From Lepisosteus oculatus (Eukaryota; Chordata; Actinopteri; Semionotiformes; Lepisosteidae): DNA of 64,000 nucleotides. The DNA is taken from NCBI RefSeq assembly GCF_040954835.1, contig NC_090698.1, positions 1,176,501-1,240,500 on the forward strand, in the 5' to 3' direction. The notes beneath the pieces are model-generated. The model was not told the origin of the DNA. It did no database searches and saw nothing but the letters and a program-made list of their open reading frames with translations. Each line of letters starts with the position of its first letter. Within the stretch, counting starts at the first letter, position 1. Below, in pieces: positions 1-13,393 of this stretch. The position numbers were made by a program, and so were the translations under genes.

Positions 1-136
1 GAATGACCTAATCCAGGCAGAGGATGTGATTACAGCTGATACTGGATGGCTTGTAGAGGATCTGAGAAACCTGGAACATGCATTATTGTCGAACAGCCCT
101 GGTAATGGTTCCATTTGCCACAAAGTAACTGAATAA
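1..136 (+). other. Possible 3' end of an unidentified coding exon
   Basis: From base 2 a frame stays open for 44 codons to a TAA at 134-136. The peptide is acidic and protein-like (for example ITADTGWLVEDLRNLEHALL) and could be the C-terminus of a plus-strand gene that starts before the window and converges on RELB. I do not recognise the protein. An open stretch this short is not rare by chance, and its start lies outside the window, so this is only a candidate. It could also be noncoding. Confidence 0.25.
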
Positions 137-530
137 CATTGGAGCATGTCTATACTTATGTCTGCTACTGCATAGCGTATATTATTAATTTGGTAATGAC
201 TTTTTCCACGACTGATAAAATGTCAGTTGCTAATAATGAATACCTGCTTAAATTGGAGACCTACACTAGCGTGATCCATACCGCCCTGTGAGGAAGGTGT
301 ATTATCGAACTGGACCAGAGACAGAGAGAGGCTCTAGTTGTATTGACACAGTTCTCATTCTGTACAGCCATGAAAGAGCCTCTTCTCATAGTGCAGGGTC
401 ACTTCGTACCTGGGACATCCTAACCTTCAGTGACACGGACGTTCGCATGAAGCTTACCTCAATGCTGAGCATTTTCTCTTCCCTAAAGTAGAATCTCATT
501 ATTACTACACTGCAGCTTCTAGCTGGTGTG
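137..530. other. Intergenic DNA, nothing recognised
   Basis: AT-rich sequence between the open frame at the window start and the LINE fragment. The 67-codon frame at 288-491 has no recognisable similarity or splice context and is left out. Confidence 0.5.
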
Positions 531-2110
531 ATTAATTGAAATTCTTGGTGCAGGACTTGGGATTTACCTTCTGCTTTTTAATTGGTATAAGTGTTCCCTG
601 TCCCTGACCGACAGTCGTAAAAACAGGATGGCCTTTGTACATATGATTTATATCATCATAGTTATGATCGGCTTTTGGGTGCAGGAGACCATTCTTTGTT
701 TGCAATTTTCTGGTCTTCCTATCCATCTCCTGGATTTCCTGCTCTCTCCAGTCAATAATTCCAAAGCTGTACTGCTACACGGGCACTGCTAAGCTGTTTA
801 TCACTTGCATCTTGTTCTTCGAGTTAAGCTCAGTGCCAAGGATGAGTCTGACTTGGTGGGAGTATTCTTCCTGGATTTTCTCTTTCATTTTTATCTTTTT
901 TGCGAATCTCTGCTTTATTACTCTATTACTGGGGGACCCCACGGTTCCACAATGGGACTGTGTTTTTGACTGAGTTCATCTTGAGGGTCCTTGCTTATAC
1001 CATGGCGGGTCATGATGTTTTCTGCAGTGCTTGACAGGCGACTCCTTTGCCAAGCTCGGACAGAATTGCTATGTCATTGCGAAGGGATGCAGTTTTGTTC
1101 TTAATTCGTATCTTCCACTTGGGTCCTTCGCAAGATACTGGCCTACGCGGCACCCTTGGTTGATTTAGCCAGATACTGCTGCTGCGGTGTCTCTCAGTTG
1201 GTTTATCTTTACAAGAGTTAGATGTTCATCCTTACAGATCCTGGCCAGACCTAAGTTGGCAGCTTTCAGTAGCTCACTTGTTTCTTTGTTAGGCCTGTCT
1301 TTGTTGACGTCTTTTCACTCCTTGTTGCTGATGGGCGGCAGCTCAAGAAGCTTTAGCCTAATCTGTTATTCCATGCCATCAGTTGGTACGATGCCTTGTG
1401 GTTGCTCGGGTGATGTTGCTTCCAGATGTTGTTCTTCAGGTGCCGTTTCCTGCTTGGCGTGGAGTAGACTGTGGGCTTCTTGGCTGCCCAAGTTAATCTT
1501 TAACTCGACTGCTTTTATTGTTTCGTCTGTCTCCACCTCTGTGGGCCAACCTGTTCTCGATATTCCTGCAGACGCCAGCGAGTCCACTTGCTGTCATATT
1601 GGGCTGGAGATTTGGATTTTTTCCTCTCCAGATGGCAAACGTTTCCTTGGTCTTTGTCGCTTTAATTTTAACCGCAAAATAATATGCCCACAATCACTTC
1701 TTTGTGTACTTTGTGTACTCCTCATGTGTCCAGTGGTGTCTACTTTTTATTATCTGAACTGGTTTTCTTGGTCTAGTTGCACTATCAGTTGCACTATCAG
1801 TTGGGCTGTGTTGAGTATTCTCGGTGCGGTGACCAGATTGATCTGTAAGAGGTGCCGACTCATTAATTTTGTATTTTTCGACCCCAACTTGTTCGGTGAT
1901 CACTGGGGGACGTTTATCCTTGTTTATCCACGCGAAGAGCGATGAGGCATGAGAAAGCTTTATTACCAGTCATCATAATTTATTCAAGTGGATCGCACTT
2001 AGTCTGGTCTCTACTCGTCGACCTGTCCGGCTTGGGCGACCCTGCGGGCTTCACTTGAAGAGTCGTTGAGACACGCAAGCTCCTCGACCACAACAAGGTG
2101 GCGAGCCGCC
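530..2110 (-). mobile_element. Degenerate, internally deleted R4/Dong-like LINE fragment
   Basis: Minus-strand translation gives broken pieces of a non-LTR retrotransposon polyprotein. At the N-terminal side (about 1900-1370) there is a Myb-like HHWTHEE block followed by CRNIENRLAH, resembling the N-terminal region of R4-group elements. At the C-terminal side (about 1000-530) there is the post-RT block with a TELNSKNKMQ-like stretch, then SFGIIDWREQEIQEMDRKTR and HPKAD. These ends are typical of the R4/Dong-like family. The central reverse transcriptase, including its catalytic FADD-type motif, is missing, and stops and frameshifts break the rest, so it is inactive. Assignment to the R4 group rests on remembered motif blocks. 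Confidence 0.6.
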
Positions 2111-5100
2111 GGGAAGCTGTAATAATTATAACTGCCAAACAGACTATATCGGCCAAATGGGTCTAATTTGTAACTGCTCTTATATAAAGTGCCCAGATCC
2201 TTAGCACAAAACAGGAGAAAGAATGAAATGGAATCTGCCTGGTGTATAACTAAATCATGAATATGAATAGAGTCAGAAAGAGCTCAGGTGGAATGTGTCT
2301 CTCAGAGGCTGAGGTCTTGGCTCCAATGTTCAGGTGTACCAGGTTATTCACTGTCTTGGGGTACATGGTAACTCTAGGCTTTGTTTGAGCAATACACTCT
2401 CCATTGCCAGCACCTTATGAATGTGAATGTTCTCTTAGGAGAGCGGTGTCTACACACTACAACTTCTAACCTGGGTCCTGTAAGGGAGACACTGTTATCG
2501 GTGCTTTGGCAGAAGAGGTTTCCAGTTGATTTGGATTTTCCTACCCTATGTTTACTATCTGTTCAACATGAACTCCAGGAATCAAAAAAGAAGATCACAC
2601 AAAGTGGGAGAGAATAGCAGTTACAAACAAAAATTTGCCAGAGGCTCAGCATCTGCTTAAATGTAGAGTTAGTATAAAAGTGCAATGTCATTCTAGACCT
2701 CATTAATGAAAAACATTTACCAGATATCTCTGGCCAACAGTGAAGACAATACTATTTTACTTAGTATCTTCTCTTGCAGCTTGCTCTGACATTAAAATAC
2801 AGCAGGTAACACTCTCAATTTTATTTGAAAGTACTAAATTATAAGTGCAGGTAACAGATACATTTAAAATGTTTTCAAAGATGTTTCTGTAGTGTCTAAA
2901 AGGCTGTTTTAGGGGTGTGTGTTGAGCTGTGATGAAGACGATTACACAGCAGCTAGGCCGTTGCCTCGATGACTCTGGGTTTTCCCACTGCAGCCTCTCT
3001 GCAGAGGCCGGCCTCTGGTTACGTCAGCCTGCTGCAGCTAGGAATGCTGAGCCACCAGCGTGTTTCACTATGACCTACCCCCTTTCAAAAAACAACTCAT
3101 GCATTCAGCACCTCTTCTCCTTAAATGGAAAGGTTGTCTTTGTTTGTTGATGTTTTGTAAATGGGCTTTCTTATGGGAACAAAGAGTGAGGGTATTTTAC
3201 AACTTTTTGGCGCTGACATTTTTTTATTGGTAACGGTACAGCAGCTCTTCCCATCAGTGGTTCCAGCCCTGCCCTCCACACACACCAGCCTGCCTCTCGG
3301 AGGCCTTTCCCACCTTCAGGCTACACCAAGTAATAATACAAATGTATGTAAAAGAAATTAACCTGACTGAAACCCACAAGTTTATTTTCAAAGGCAGATT
3401 TCAGTGCCTCAGTACCTTTATCTCTATAGAGACGTTCTCTGTTCACGCATTGCAGCAGAACACATAGTCTTGTGGGCTGTTTCTTTCATAGGGATGGGTG
3501 GTGAGAGAGGACAAAAGGGAAAGGTGTGTTGAAATTAAGATTAATATGGTCTTGAGCCTTTAAGAGAACACAGCTCCGGTCTGCAGAGCGGCCTGCGGAT
3601 ATGGGTTTGTGTGCTTCCCCGAAGCCCTGTGGCTTTAGGAAAGCAGTGCAGGGCAGGTCTATTCATGGCACTGCTGTGGTGTGTGTGTGTCACACCTGCT
3701 GCGTGAATTAGGGCAGACTTGTGGTTTGCTTGTATTTCAGATGCCTTGCCTGTGATTGCAGGAGAATTGTTCTATATCCTGAAAAAATCTATTAAAAGAC
3801 TACTTAACCTGTGGTAAATGTACAGTACAAATACTACTTAATCTGTGGTTTAAACCCTTTTGTGCCTCTGCAATCTGTGTGTCAGTTTATGTTCTAAAAG
3901 CTAATAATGTCATGTAGGATGTTTAAAAATGAAGTGCACTTCCTCTTGTCCATTGCCACTGAAATTAATCTATATGGAAGTGTTTGTTTTTAATAAATTC
4001 TTATTCTACAGTTTTTAATGATCATTTTCTTAATCCTGTTCTTATTTTATGACTACTGCTACTGATTACAACTATTATACAGGACAAGTGAGGTCTCATA
4101 CTTGAATTAAAGATAATGGTATTAATATGGAACTGAAGCTGATAAAAACCAAAGCATTCAAGTACCAAGTAAACAACAATGACTGCAAGAGAATTTAATC
4201 ATATATGAAAGATAGTCTACTGTATATTTTTTAAACACAAAGTCGTTTTGTGAACTTTTAATTGTTTTCAGCGTTAGATTTCTGTAGGTTATAAAAAAAA
4301 GATAATCAACAGATTCTCATGAATACCCAAGTTCCCTAAAATACTGCTTTGTGTTGGGGGATTAGGAAGCAAATGGCAAATATTTTATCGAGTCATATGT
4401 AATAATGTAAATATTTAATCAAATATTTCAAGTACATAAGACAGATTCCATTTTAGAGAAAAATAAATCAGAATGCTTTTCTTTTTGTGTTCATTTGGAT
4501 TTCATTTTGAACCTAGATTTTGAAAAGAGCTGGTCACCTGATCCGTGGGCGTCAGAGAGGGCAGGGCTGGCAAGATGAGATGACATTTTATTATAGTGTT
4601 CATGCCTAGGAACATTCAGGAATTTACCTGGCACGATTTCTATTTATATATATATATCAAGGGGACTTTTTAGAGTACAGTAAATGAACAAATAGGTCAC
4701 CTTTTGCTGATTAAATCCTGGTCATTTTGCTGCTCCTCATGTTCTGCGCAGTCTGCGCACATCAGTGGGGAGACTATGTGAATGCTTACACCCTCCTGTG
4801 TAAGCAGAGTGGACGGTCCAGGGTGGGCTGCCCTGGCTTCCCAAGGCTTCAGTAGGCTGGAAAATGTAATTAATAATTGAATTTAAACATTACAGTCGTG
4901 AAATAGGATTAAGATCAATATTAACTACTGTGTACACACCTTTCAGACTGCTTGAATACAAACTGAGACCTGGTAGAAGTATCACTTCATCTTTGCACCA
5001 AAAGGGAGAGATTAAAATTACTTTGTTAGCTAATGAATGTTGGGTCCTTAACCACCCATTAATAAATATCTGTCCTTGGCTCAGATAGCTTTTAACTATA

Positions 5101-7633
5101 TGCAACCTGATCATTCACCTTTTTTTAAATAACTTATTATGCATGTACCTGTGCTCTAAAAGTTTTTTCCTAAAAACGGTGCCCCACAGAGCAGATGTGG
5201 TGGAATAGAGAAAATGAGATTGCTGGGAACTACAGGAAGGTGATCAAACATGCAGGATTCAGAGTCTGTGAGGGAGGTCTTTACCTCACCTGTCCAGAAC
5301 CCCCATCAGCACCTGTGTGTACAAGCAGAGACGTACTGTACCAATGACTAGAAGCCAGCTGGTCAACATGGGCGTTGGAAGGTTAACATATGATCAAAGG
5401 AAGATTTTGCTTTTCAGACAGTATCTGTGCCTAACTGTTCTAAGGTCCACAAAAAAGCACAAATTAAACTGTAAAAAAGGGAAACGTTGAGTGCACATTC
5501 AAAATTATACTACTGTCAAGACAGTTAATGTTACAAGGATATGCTCTCCAACTGAAATAGCAACATCTAGTATTATTAAGGATTTCATACCATAATCCAA
5601 TGTATTGTCTCTTGACAAAATGTTCATCATTCTGCATCTGTAATAATATTTGGTGCTTGCACTAAAAATGTGAAAATGTGCATATTTACAGTAATTTCTT
5701 AAATAAAAGTGTAAAGTAAAACTACTGAAAATTACATTTGCTGTATTTCAGAGTGTTATTATACAAAATAATTTCTACTGTTGCATGCTCGTTGCATATG
5801 TTTGGTCATGCTATTTATGAAAAAAAGTAGAAGCTGTGAAAAGTCCCCTGGGATTCAGAAAACTTCCTTTCTGGGTCCTGAAAGATCTTCTGTAAGTCAG
5901 ATATGGCAGTCTTGTCTTCAGTCCAGTATTCCGCCGCTTGTGTGTTTCTATTGTTTTATTATATTCAGAGTTGATGGTTATATTTTGATATTAATATCTT
6001 AATTTCAAATAGCAAGTTATTGCTACAATACTGCCGTCTTGACCTAGGCATTCATGGTTACCCAAGCTGAAAGTGAACCTACAACAAAAACAGTGCCTCA
6101 GTTCCAAAGCAAGGGGCAGATGTCTGCTGTGTGCATGTGACCCCGCCGCCCATTCCCACCCAGTGAGTCCCACCTGCTGAAGCTGTGGATCCCGAAACCA
6201 CACGAGCGCTGTGAAATACTGATCTTCAAACAGTACAGTGTCTGTGAAAAGTCTGCTCAGCATGATTGCCTTGGTAATTGTGAATAAATAAAATAGCAGA
6301 GAGAATGAAGCTGGAGCGTCAGGCCTCTGTGAGGTCCTGCTCACGGGCAGCACCTGCCTGCGGTGCACACAGATGTCTCGGCCCCTGGGGACCCTCCTGG
6401 TGCACTTTTTAGATGAATCAGAGCCGTTTGAAGACACAGACTGCTAGGGAACATTTCATCTAAGTGTCTGGAAAGCAAAACGATGACCAGCTGCACATGT
6501 TTTTTTTCCTTCCAGGCCTGTGGTGGTGTGTGTTTGTTTCAATGTGTCCAGAATTGTCTAAAAGTTTCTCGTCCTGTTGAGGGTCCCTCTCCCATCCATG
6601 TGCAAGGCAGGACTCTCATCTGCCCTCACTCTGGGCTGGACAGTGGGAGCACTGCCCACCACACTGACCCTCACCAAGAAACATCCATTCACAACAGCAC
6701 TGACTCACACACAGAGCCCAGTGTGATCGCTCACGTGTGTGGGCGTGAGTCCTTCCTGTAGGAGTTTGTCACGACATCATGTCAGGTTACTGTAAATATC
6801 AAGCTTGTGACTACATTTTTAATGTTTTTTTTTTTTTACTGCTTCTAAGATGATTGTTTTTATTACGCAGGTTGTGCCTGTATTCCCGAGTAGTGCAGGC
6901 TCAAGTTCCTCTTTTCTTCCTAGGGGGGAAATTTCTTGAGCTTTGAATGCGTCAGTGTTCACTGCCAACCAACTGTATGTAAATTAGGATCCATTGAAAA
7001 CTGTGGACCTGGAGACCTGATGTAGGAATCAAAGTGACAGATCTAGATACTGTCAAACATTAGCAGGAACAGTCAGCTCAACAAGCCATCTTCAGTATGA
7101 ACTAAGTTTTTCTTTTAGTGCTTTAGCTATAGCATATATTCCTAGAAGTGGTTTATTCTTACTACTGGTTCAGAAAAATCCACAATTGCCCAATCACTTG
7201 CTCCCTTTTTATGGACTCCTTGACCTTTTGTAGCATCTTCAGAGCTTACTACCTACATTTGTTGGGAAACTCCCCCCTGAAAATGAGCTGGCTGTGTGGT
7301 TTCTGCTAGGGGATCATTTGTTTGGCAGAATGTTTCAGCAGGCTGCGGATCGGAGAAGCTGCAGGGATTTTAATGGCATCTCGGCCTCTCTCGGGCTCCA
7401 TTTACGCCGCCTCTGAACTTGTGCTGCTAGTGTCTCTGCCCTTCTTCCTCCACCCTGTATCCTCCTCCCGTATCTGTCTTTGTAAATCCACAGTTAATTG
7501 CATAACGTTTTACTTCAACTCCATAGTTTTCAATAATCTTATTCTAAGAAGTATTTTCACATTACATTTACATTTTCAAAGCCTCATTCATTTATTGCTG
7601 TTGACACAGCAATAGAACACGCTTATCAATGTA
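2111..7633. other. Intergenic DNA without a recognised gene
   Basis: About 5.5 kb of AT-rich DNA with short homopolymers (for example poly-T near 6827) and no exon, RNA gene or mobile element that I can name. Short open frames here (for example 5991-6437 minus and 7322-7615 plus) show no family resemblance and no supporting splice sites. A distant exon or regulatory element cannot be excluded. Confidence 0.5.
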
Positions 7634-9148
7634 CAGTGCCTATGAAAAGTATTCACCCCCACTTGTCAAAGTGAAAAAAAATCAAGACACTTTGCTAAAT
7701 TAATTGAAAACAAAATCAAAATAATTGAATGCATAAGTATTGCCCCCCCCCCAGAGTTAATACTTGGTAGGACCACCTTTGGCAGCAATTACAGCTGTGA
7801 GTCTTTGGGTAAGTCTCTATCAGCGTTGCACATCTTGACATTGGACTTTTTGCCTATTCTTCTTGGCAAAATTGCTCAAGCTCCATCAAGTTGGATGGGG
7901 GCTGTTTGTGAACGGCACTTTTTAAGTAATTCCACAGAAGCTCAATTGGATGGAGGTCTGGGCTTTGACTGGGCCACTCCAGGACTTTAACCTTTTTGGT
8001 TTTAAGCCGCTCTGTGGCTTTTGCTGTGTGTTTCAGGTCACTGTCCTGTTGGAAGATGAATCGTCTTCCCAGTCCCAGTGCTCTTGCGGATTGCAGCACG
8101 TTTTCCTACAGGATTTTTCTGTACTTAGCGCCATCCATTTGTCCTTCTATCCTTATGAGTTTTCCAGTCCCAGCCGCAGAGAAGCGTCCCCAAAGCATGA
8201 TGCTGCCACCACCATGCTTCACTGTAGGGATGGGGTTCTCAGTGTAATGTGCTGTGTTAGGTTTGTGCCAAACATAGCACTTAGCACTTAGCAGGTCCAA
8301 AAGTTCAGTTTTTGGTCTCATCAGGCCATAGAATCTTCCTCCAAATTGTTGAGTGTCTCACATGCCTCTTGGCAAACTCCTGCCGAGATGTGATGCGAGT
8401 TTCTTCCCCCACAAAGGCTTTCTTCTTGCCACCCTTCTGTACAAGCCAGGTTTATGAAGTGTGTGTGCTACTGTTGTCATGCACAGTGTCTCGCATCTCT
8501 GTCATGGAGGACTGTAACTCCTTTAGAGTTGCTGTAGGCCTCTTGTTGGCCTCCCTTACTACGGCTCTTCTTGTCTGGGCACTCAGTGTTTGAGGACGGC
8601 CAGTTCTGGGCAGATTCACGGTTGTTCCATATTTTCTCACCTTTTTAAAGATGGACTTCACTGTGCTTCAGGATATATTCAATGCCTTGGAAATGTTCTT
8701 ATATCCTTGCCCTGACTGGTATTTTTGAAGAACCTTGTCTCGGATCATGCTTGGAATGTTCCTTGGTCTTCATGGTGTAGTGTTTCCTTGGAAAAGCACT
8801 AAGTGGGGAAGCTCCCAGACACAGGTGTGTTTATTCTGAAATTATGTGAAACACCTCAGCTGCACACAGGTGGACTCCAGTCAAGTAATTCTGTGACTTG
8901 GAGAAGAGAGCTGGTTACTCCAGAGGTAATTTTAGGTGTGTCAAAATAAGGGGGTGAATACTCATGCATTCACTTATGTTTTTCATTTTTAATTAGTAAA
9001 ATGTCTTGATTTTTTTTCTCCCTTTGACATTATAGAGTACTTTGTGTTGATGAGGGGCAAAAATGCAGTTCAATACATCATGGGTCCATGTGTAACACAA
9101 TAAAAGGTGAAAGTGTCTGGTGGGGGGTGAATACTTTTCTAGGGACTG
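7634..9148 (-). mobile_element. Inactive Tc1-like DNA transposon, 1515 bp
   Basis: Both ends carry imperfect terminal inverted repeats of about 26 bp: CAGTGCCTATGAAAAGTATT at the left, and at the right a sequence whose reverse complement begins CAGTCCCTAGAAAAGTATTC. TA dinucleotides flank both ends (7632-7633 and 9149-9150), the Tc1/mariner target duplication. On the minus strand the transposase is visible in pieces. An N-terminal helix-turn-helix region with a GRP linker motif (LPRTGRPQTLS) lies at 8661-8452. A middle DDE domain ([12 protein letters not shown]) lies at 8321-8106. The C-terminal part with [12 protein letters not shown] and [10 protein letters not shown], which hold the second Asp and the Glu, lies at 8099-7854. 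An in-frame stop at 8106-8108 and a frame change between the first two pieces make it a pseudogene. Confidence 0.9.
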
Positions 9149-9150
9149 TA

Positions 9151-11590
9151 TACAGTACATCCATTTTCCACTCTTCCCCCTCTTCATAGCTCATGGTGCC
9201 TTCCTGTTGGCAGTGCATTTGTCTCCAGTGCTCTGTCTTAAGGTCAGGTTTGCATGTAGACTGTCTTTTTGAATAACCCTTATGTTTAGTCGAGTGCTGT
9301 AATTACATTTTACTCATCTTGCATTTTTAAAAGTGCCAGATCCAAACAGGAAGTGTGACAACTGAAAAGTGCTTCATGTGTCACTGTGTTTGAAAGGTTT
9401 GCTGCTGAGATCCAGATTCTGCTGTTGAACAAGAAACTATTCCCTGACAGGAGAATCTGGAGGACAGTCAGGATTCTTTATGGTCTATTTCAGTATATAT
9501 GACGATTTTTCCTGGCAATGTACCCATCTTGTACATAAGCAGGACACATCAGTCACTGGATACACGAATGTGTGGCTATATACTGTAGAGAAACAGCATA
9601 GACAGATACTACACAGTGATTGAGATAGACTGTTGAAAATGTACAGTTTCTGAGGTTAACATCACTTCCTCCTTCAGACTCGAGTGATAGTGTTTCTGTG
9701 CAGCTACAGACTTTTTCTCTTGTAGGTAACTGGTGTGGGATACTATCATCACTAGGCTGCATTTAGCTGTAAAAACCCCATTTATAAGTTAACTTATGTA
9801 ATTGGGAAACAAATTCTACTCAAAAACCACGATTTCTTGGAGCCACGTGGAACTGCCGAGACCACACACTAGCCCGGTGACGATTTCTTCCAGAGCTGAG
9901 CTTTCTGGGCTGAATGTGAGCTCTACTCTCTGCGTGGAGGGGAGGAGCAGGTCGTGGGTCAATTAAAACCAGGGGTTCCTGCCCAGTCCGCTCCCTGTGT
10001 GCTGTGCAAACTGCCCTTGTCACTTCCGCTCTGGAGTTTCCCCTTGGCTCCCAGCCTGCGCTGCTCCCAGCGGCTCAGTGCCAAGCACAGAGGAGAGGTT
10101 ATGTTTGGACTTTTGTCTTTCTCTTGCCTGTGGTGGTGGGGGGTTTGGGGCCTGAGCAGGAGTTTGAGAAAACAGCTAATTTTAGAAATGAAGCAACAAT
10201 TATTAACTCTTTCGAGGGGGGAGTGTGGGTGGTGGGTGTGGTTGGGGGTAGAATGAAGGCTTTTTCAGTGGAGCATTTGAGTTTCCTCTTTATCTCAGAA
10301 TTAACTTTTTTTTTAAATTAAAACCTGCTGTAAGAAAATCACTTTCCCACATTAATCTTTTAAACTCAATCATTCGCTGTACTGTATGTTATTATACCGT
10401 ATGTCCCCCCCAGCTTTGTCTCTTTTTCGTGGTACCGATTCTGTTGTGCAATTTGGAATTTTTTTTGGAATTTGTAACGTACCTTCAACCCGATGCCCCT
10501 GGTTTAGACAATGCATATCTTGTCGTAGATACTACTTTTGGATGGCTTCACCAATAGTTACACAGTGAAGTTTTTGCAGAATGCCTCAGTATTTACCTCT
10601 AGCAAGTTCAGTTATACGCTCATTCAGGTCAAAACTTAACTCCTCTGAGTGGCGACCTTTCCCATGGTCCTCTCTGTCGGTGTGATCCGGCCTGTAAAGC
10701 CCTTGACTGATAGCAGCCGAGGAGGAAGGAAGAGTGCCCAGAAGATATTGCCATTGGATATTGGGATGCTCCTCCCCCACTATCACCTCCAGCAAAGAGG
10801 AAATTTGCTCAGAAAATGTATTTGAAATGAATCATACTCTACAACGTTTAGAAACGGCAATAATTACTGATAAAAGCAGAAATGAAACATGTTTTGCTCC
10901 TTCAACAGCCTTGTTAACTATGAAGGAGCTGCTTGGTAGTTCACATGAGCAAGTGTTTGCAGTTTCTCAGGAACTCTAGTGTTACTATTTAAGAAAACAT
11001 TTTCATAAACCACAGGAAAGTCATCATTTGCACAAGAAGAGCTCTGTTAAGTCTGGGATGCAAGTTTAATTTCTTGGAAAAATAAAATCAAAGGACATAC
11101 TGTACAACAAGACATCTGTCTTAATCACGTCTGTCCAATTCATTCAAAGTTCTGCTTACTGGAAGAGAAGAAAATGCTAAATGATTAAAGATCCCTCTGG
11201 CCTGCTGTGCATAGTTTTCTAAAAAGCTGTAAACACTACCCATTACAAAGAACTTACAAGATTTTTAAAGCCATTAATACTCATAATGTTCCAATTATTT
11301 CATGATGGACAAAATCCAGCTGTCACATTTTCAAACCTCTTTAATTTTCTATACTAATTTCCATTATTGAAAAAAGACAGATCCAATACCCTCTAAAAAG
11401 CTGGTTAGGAGAGATCTGCGAGTTTACTGACTGTTCCGCATGGGGTCTGCCACATGCAGTAGGACAGTGGGGCCATCGATTGACGAACCTCTTCCACCAG
11501 TGACTACTGTACAGAAGGAGCAACTGCATTTTCTTGAAAGACTGTATTTATAAGGTTTTAGACACATGGACACTACAGTAGAGCTTGATT
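9151..11590. other. Intergenic DNA, nothing recognised
   Basis: No exon, repeat family or RNA gene could be supported. A moderately GC-rich patch near 9820-10250 contains overlapping short open frames on both strands but no recognisable domain. Confidence 0.45.
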
Positions 11591-11599
11591 ATACGTTTT

Positions 11600-12740
11600 T
11601 TAGGAATTTAAATTTATTTTGAAAATGCTCTTTCTGTGAAATTGGAGGAATGTTTCAATTAAATGTAAAACTCCAAGAAGGAGTTTTACACAAGGCTACA
11701 TATCACAAAAGGACAACAATTGCATGACAATATTTACAAACTTTTACAAACCCATTTTACAGTTGACAACCAATCATTTATCAGTGTGGCTTCTTGATCA
11801 CCTTGTGCTTAATTATTTGAATAATCTGCCCCATTTTATATACATGAAATGCAAATCAGAATTATTAGCTTAATACTTGAAGATTTGGGTGGGTAATGCA
11901 CTGTTCGATGATTGATAAAGCATCTAAGTCACAGTAAAGAAAAATAACTGCTGCTGTAATATGCTTCACAAGGATTGTAAAGATGTTTCTGTGTGGATAT
12001 TGCGTGATCAACTTCACTGACAAAAGCCAGAAGAGATGCTCTGTTCAATCAGTGTCCCCTGCAGGTGAACAAGCCTCGCTGGAAGTCCTGCAGTGGTTGT
12101 GATTTAGAGTCTGATATTTTGTCTTTATAGTTAAAAACCAAAAACGTCTCACAACAAATTCACTGAGAAAACTTTTGTTCAGTGACTTTTGATCCGCAAC
12201 ACATGTGTTCAGTTTGTAGCAGCTCTTCAGTTCCTATTATACATGCTACAGCTGGGAGGCTGCAGGCAGGCGGCTGTCCCTTCACATCGTGTTTAATGCA
12301 TGTAACCTCGTCAGCACTGTCTCACCCTGAAGTCCCTTCCTAGCTACTCAAATTGAAGACAGTACAGCTTGTATATGATTTGAGATCTGTAGAGATGTAA
12401 CAATCAGAAAAAGCAGAATTCAATTTTTCCTTTGTCTTTGTACCTACAGTAGGTACAATCTGTGCCGTTTTTAAAGGACAGCTAACCAGGAAAGCTGCTG
12501 ATTTTGTCTTTGAAACAACATTTGTCATGTTTGGGTGCTGTCGTTGTAACAAACTGCATTAGAGGTTTTTGATTGTAACAGAAACAGGGCTCAAGGAGAG
12601 CAGCACAGGTCTGATAAGCAGCTCGTGCAGAAACCCACACACCAGGCACTGAAGTTCACAGTCGTGCCACCTCGAACAAGGGCCACATCACACGTGATTC
12701 ACATCTTTGTTCCCACCACTCTCCAGCATGGGCTAAGGTC
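11600..12740 (-). other. Probable RELB 3' untranslated region
   Basis: The stretch follows the RELB stop codon in the direction of transcription and contains no coding signal. The first canonical AATAAA I see on the minus strand is at 11618-11613, which would give a 3' UTR of about 1.1 kb. The exact cleavage site cannot be set from the sequence alone. Confidence 0.45.
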
Positions 12741-13393
12741 TTATTCATTGCTTTCATTCTTGACTCTTGGCATTTTCTGGCTCTCATTATCGCTGTGCTG
12801 AAACCTGCACTCCATGTCTGCTACACATGAAGTTTGGCTGGGATCCTGTAGCTGTATCGGTTCCAGACATGAAGGGTTTCCATTGGTCAGATTATAATTG
12901 TATGGCTGAAGCATTTCAGAATAGGAGCAAGGGAACTCTATGTCCAGGGTGGACATATTGAAGTTTTGATCCATATCAGTTAATGAATAACTGCTGTTTT
13001 GACCCTCTTCTGGCCTCACTTGAGCGAAATCAGTGCCAGTATTGAACGTAGGGTCGGTGGTTGAGTTTTGCTGTTGCCCTGAAGAATAAAACCCCTGGTT
13101 TTCAAGGATCTTTGACACAGCTGTAAAAACCTTAGAAATATCATCTGAGTTTAAGTTTTCTCCTGCTATTTTGTAGTCATTGTAGGATGAACCGTCGTTC
13201 TCAGCACAAAACGAAGTTTCGGTTTCATAACCACAGCTTAAGTTGTGTTGCATCTCTTCCACAAAGTGGGCGTGCGGGACGGTACGTTCCTCTAGACAGG
13301 ACATCTGAAGGGGAATGTCTGGCGTGCCGAAAGGAAACTGTTTGAACCCGTGAGATCTGGAACTGGAGGCTTCAGGCAGCGCTGGACTCAGTG
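12741..13393 (-). CDS. relb: RELB terminal coding exon 11 (residues 450-666)
   Basis: It starts after CTGTTCTTCAG and runs to TAA at 12743-12741. It encodes an acidic, Asn/Ser/Gln-rich tail with patches such as [15 protein letters not shown] and [11 protein letters not shown], presumably the transactivation domain. I see no clear alignment to the mammalian RELB C-terminus. Confidence 0.88.

Noticed and set aside
5991-6437. 148-codon minus-strand frame
   Set aside because: No recognisable domain, no splice or promoter context and atypical composition; kept only as unannotated sequence.
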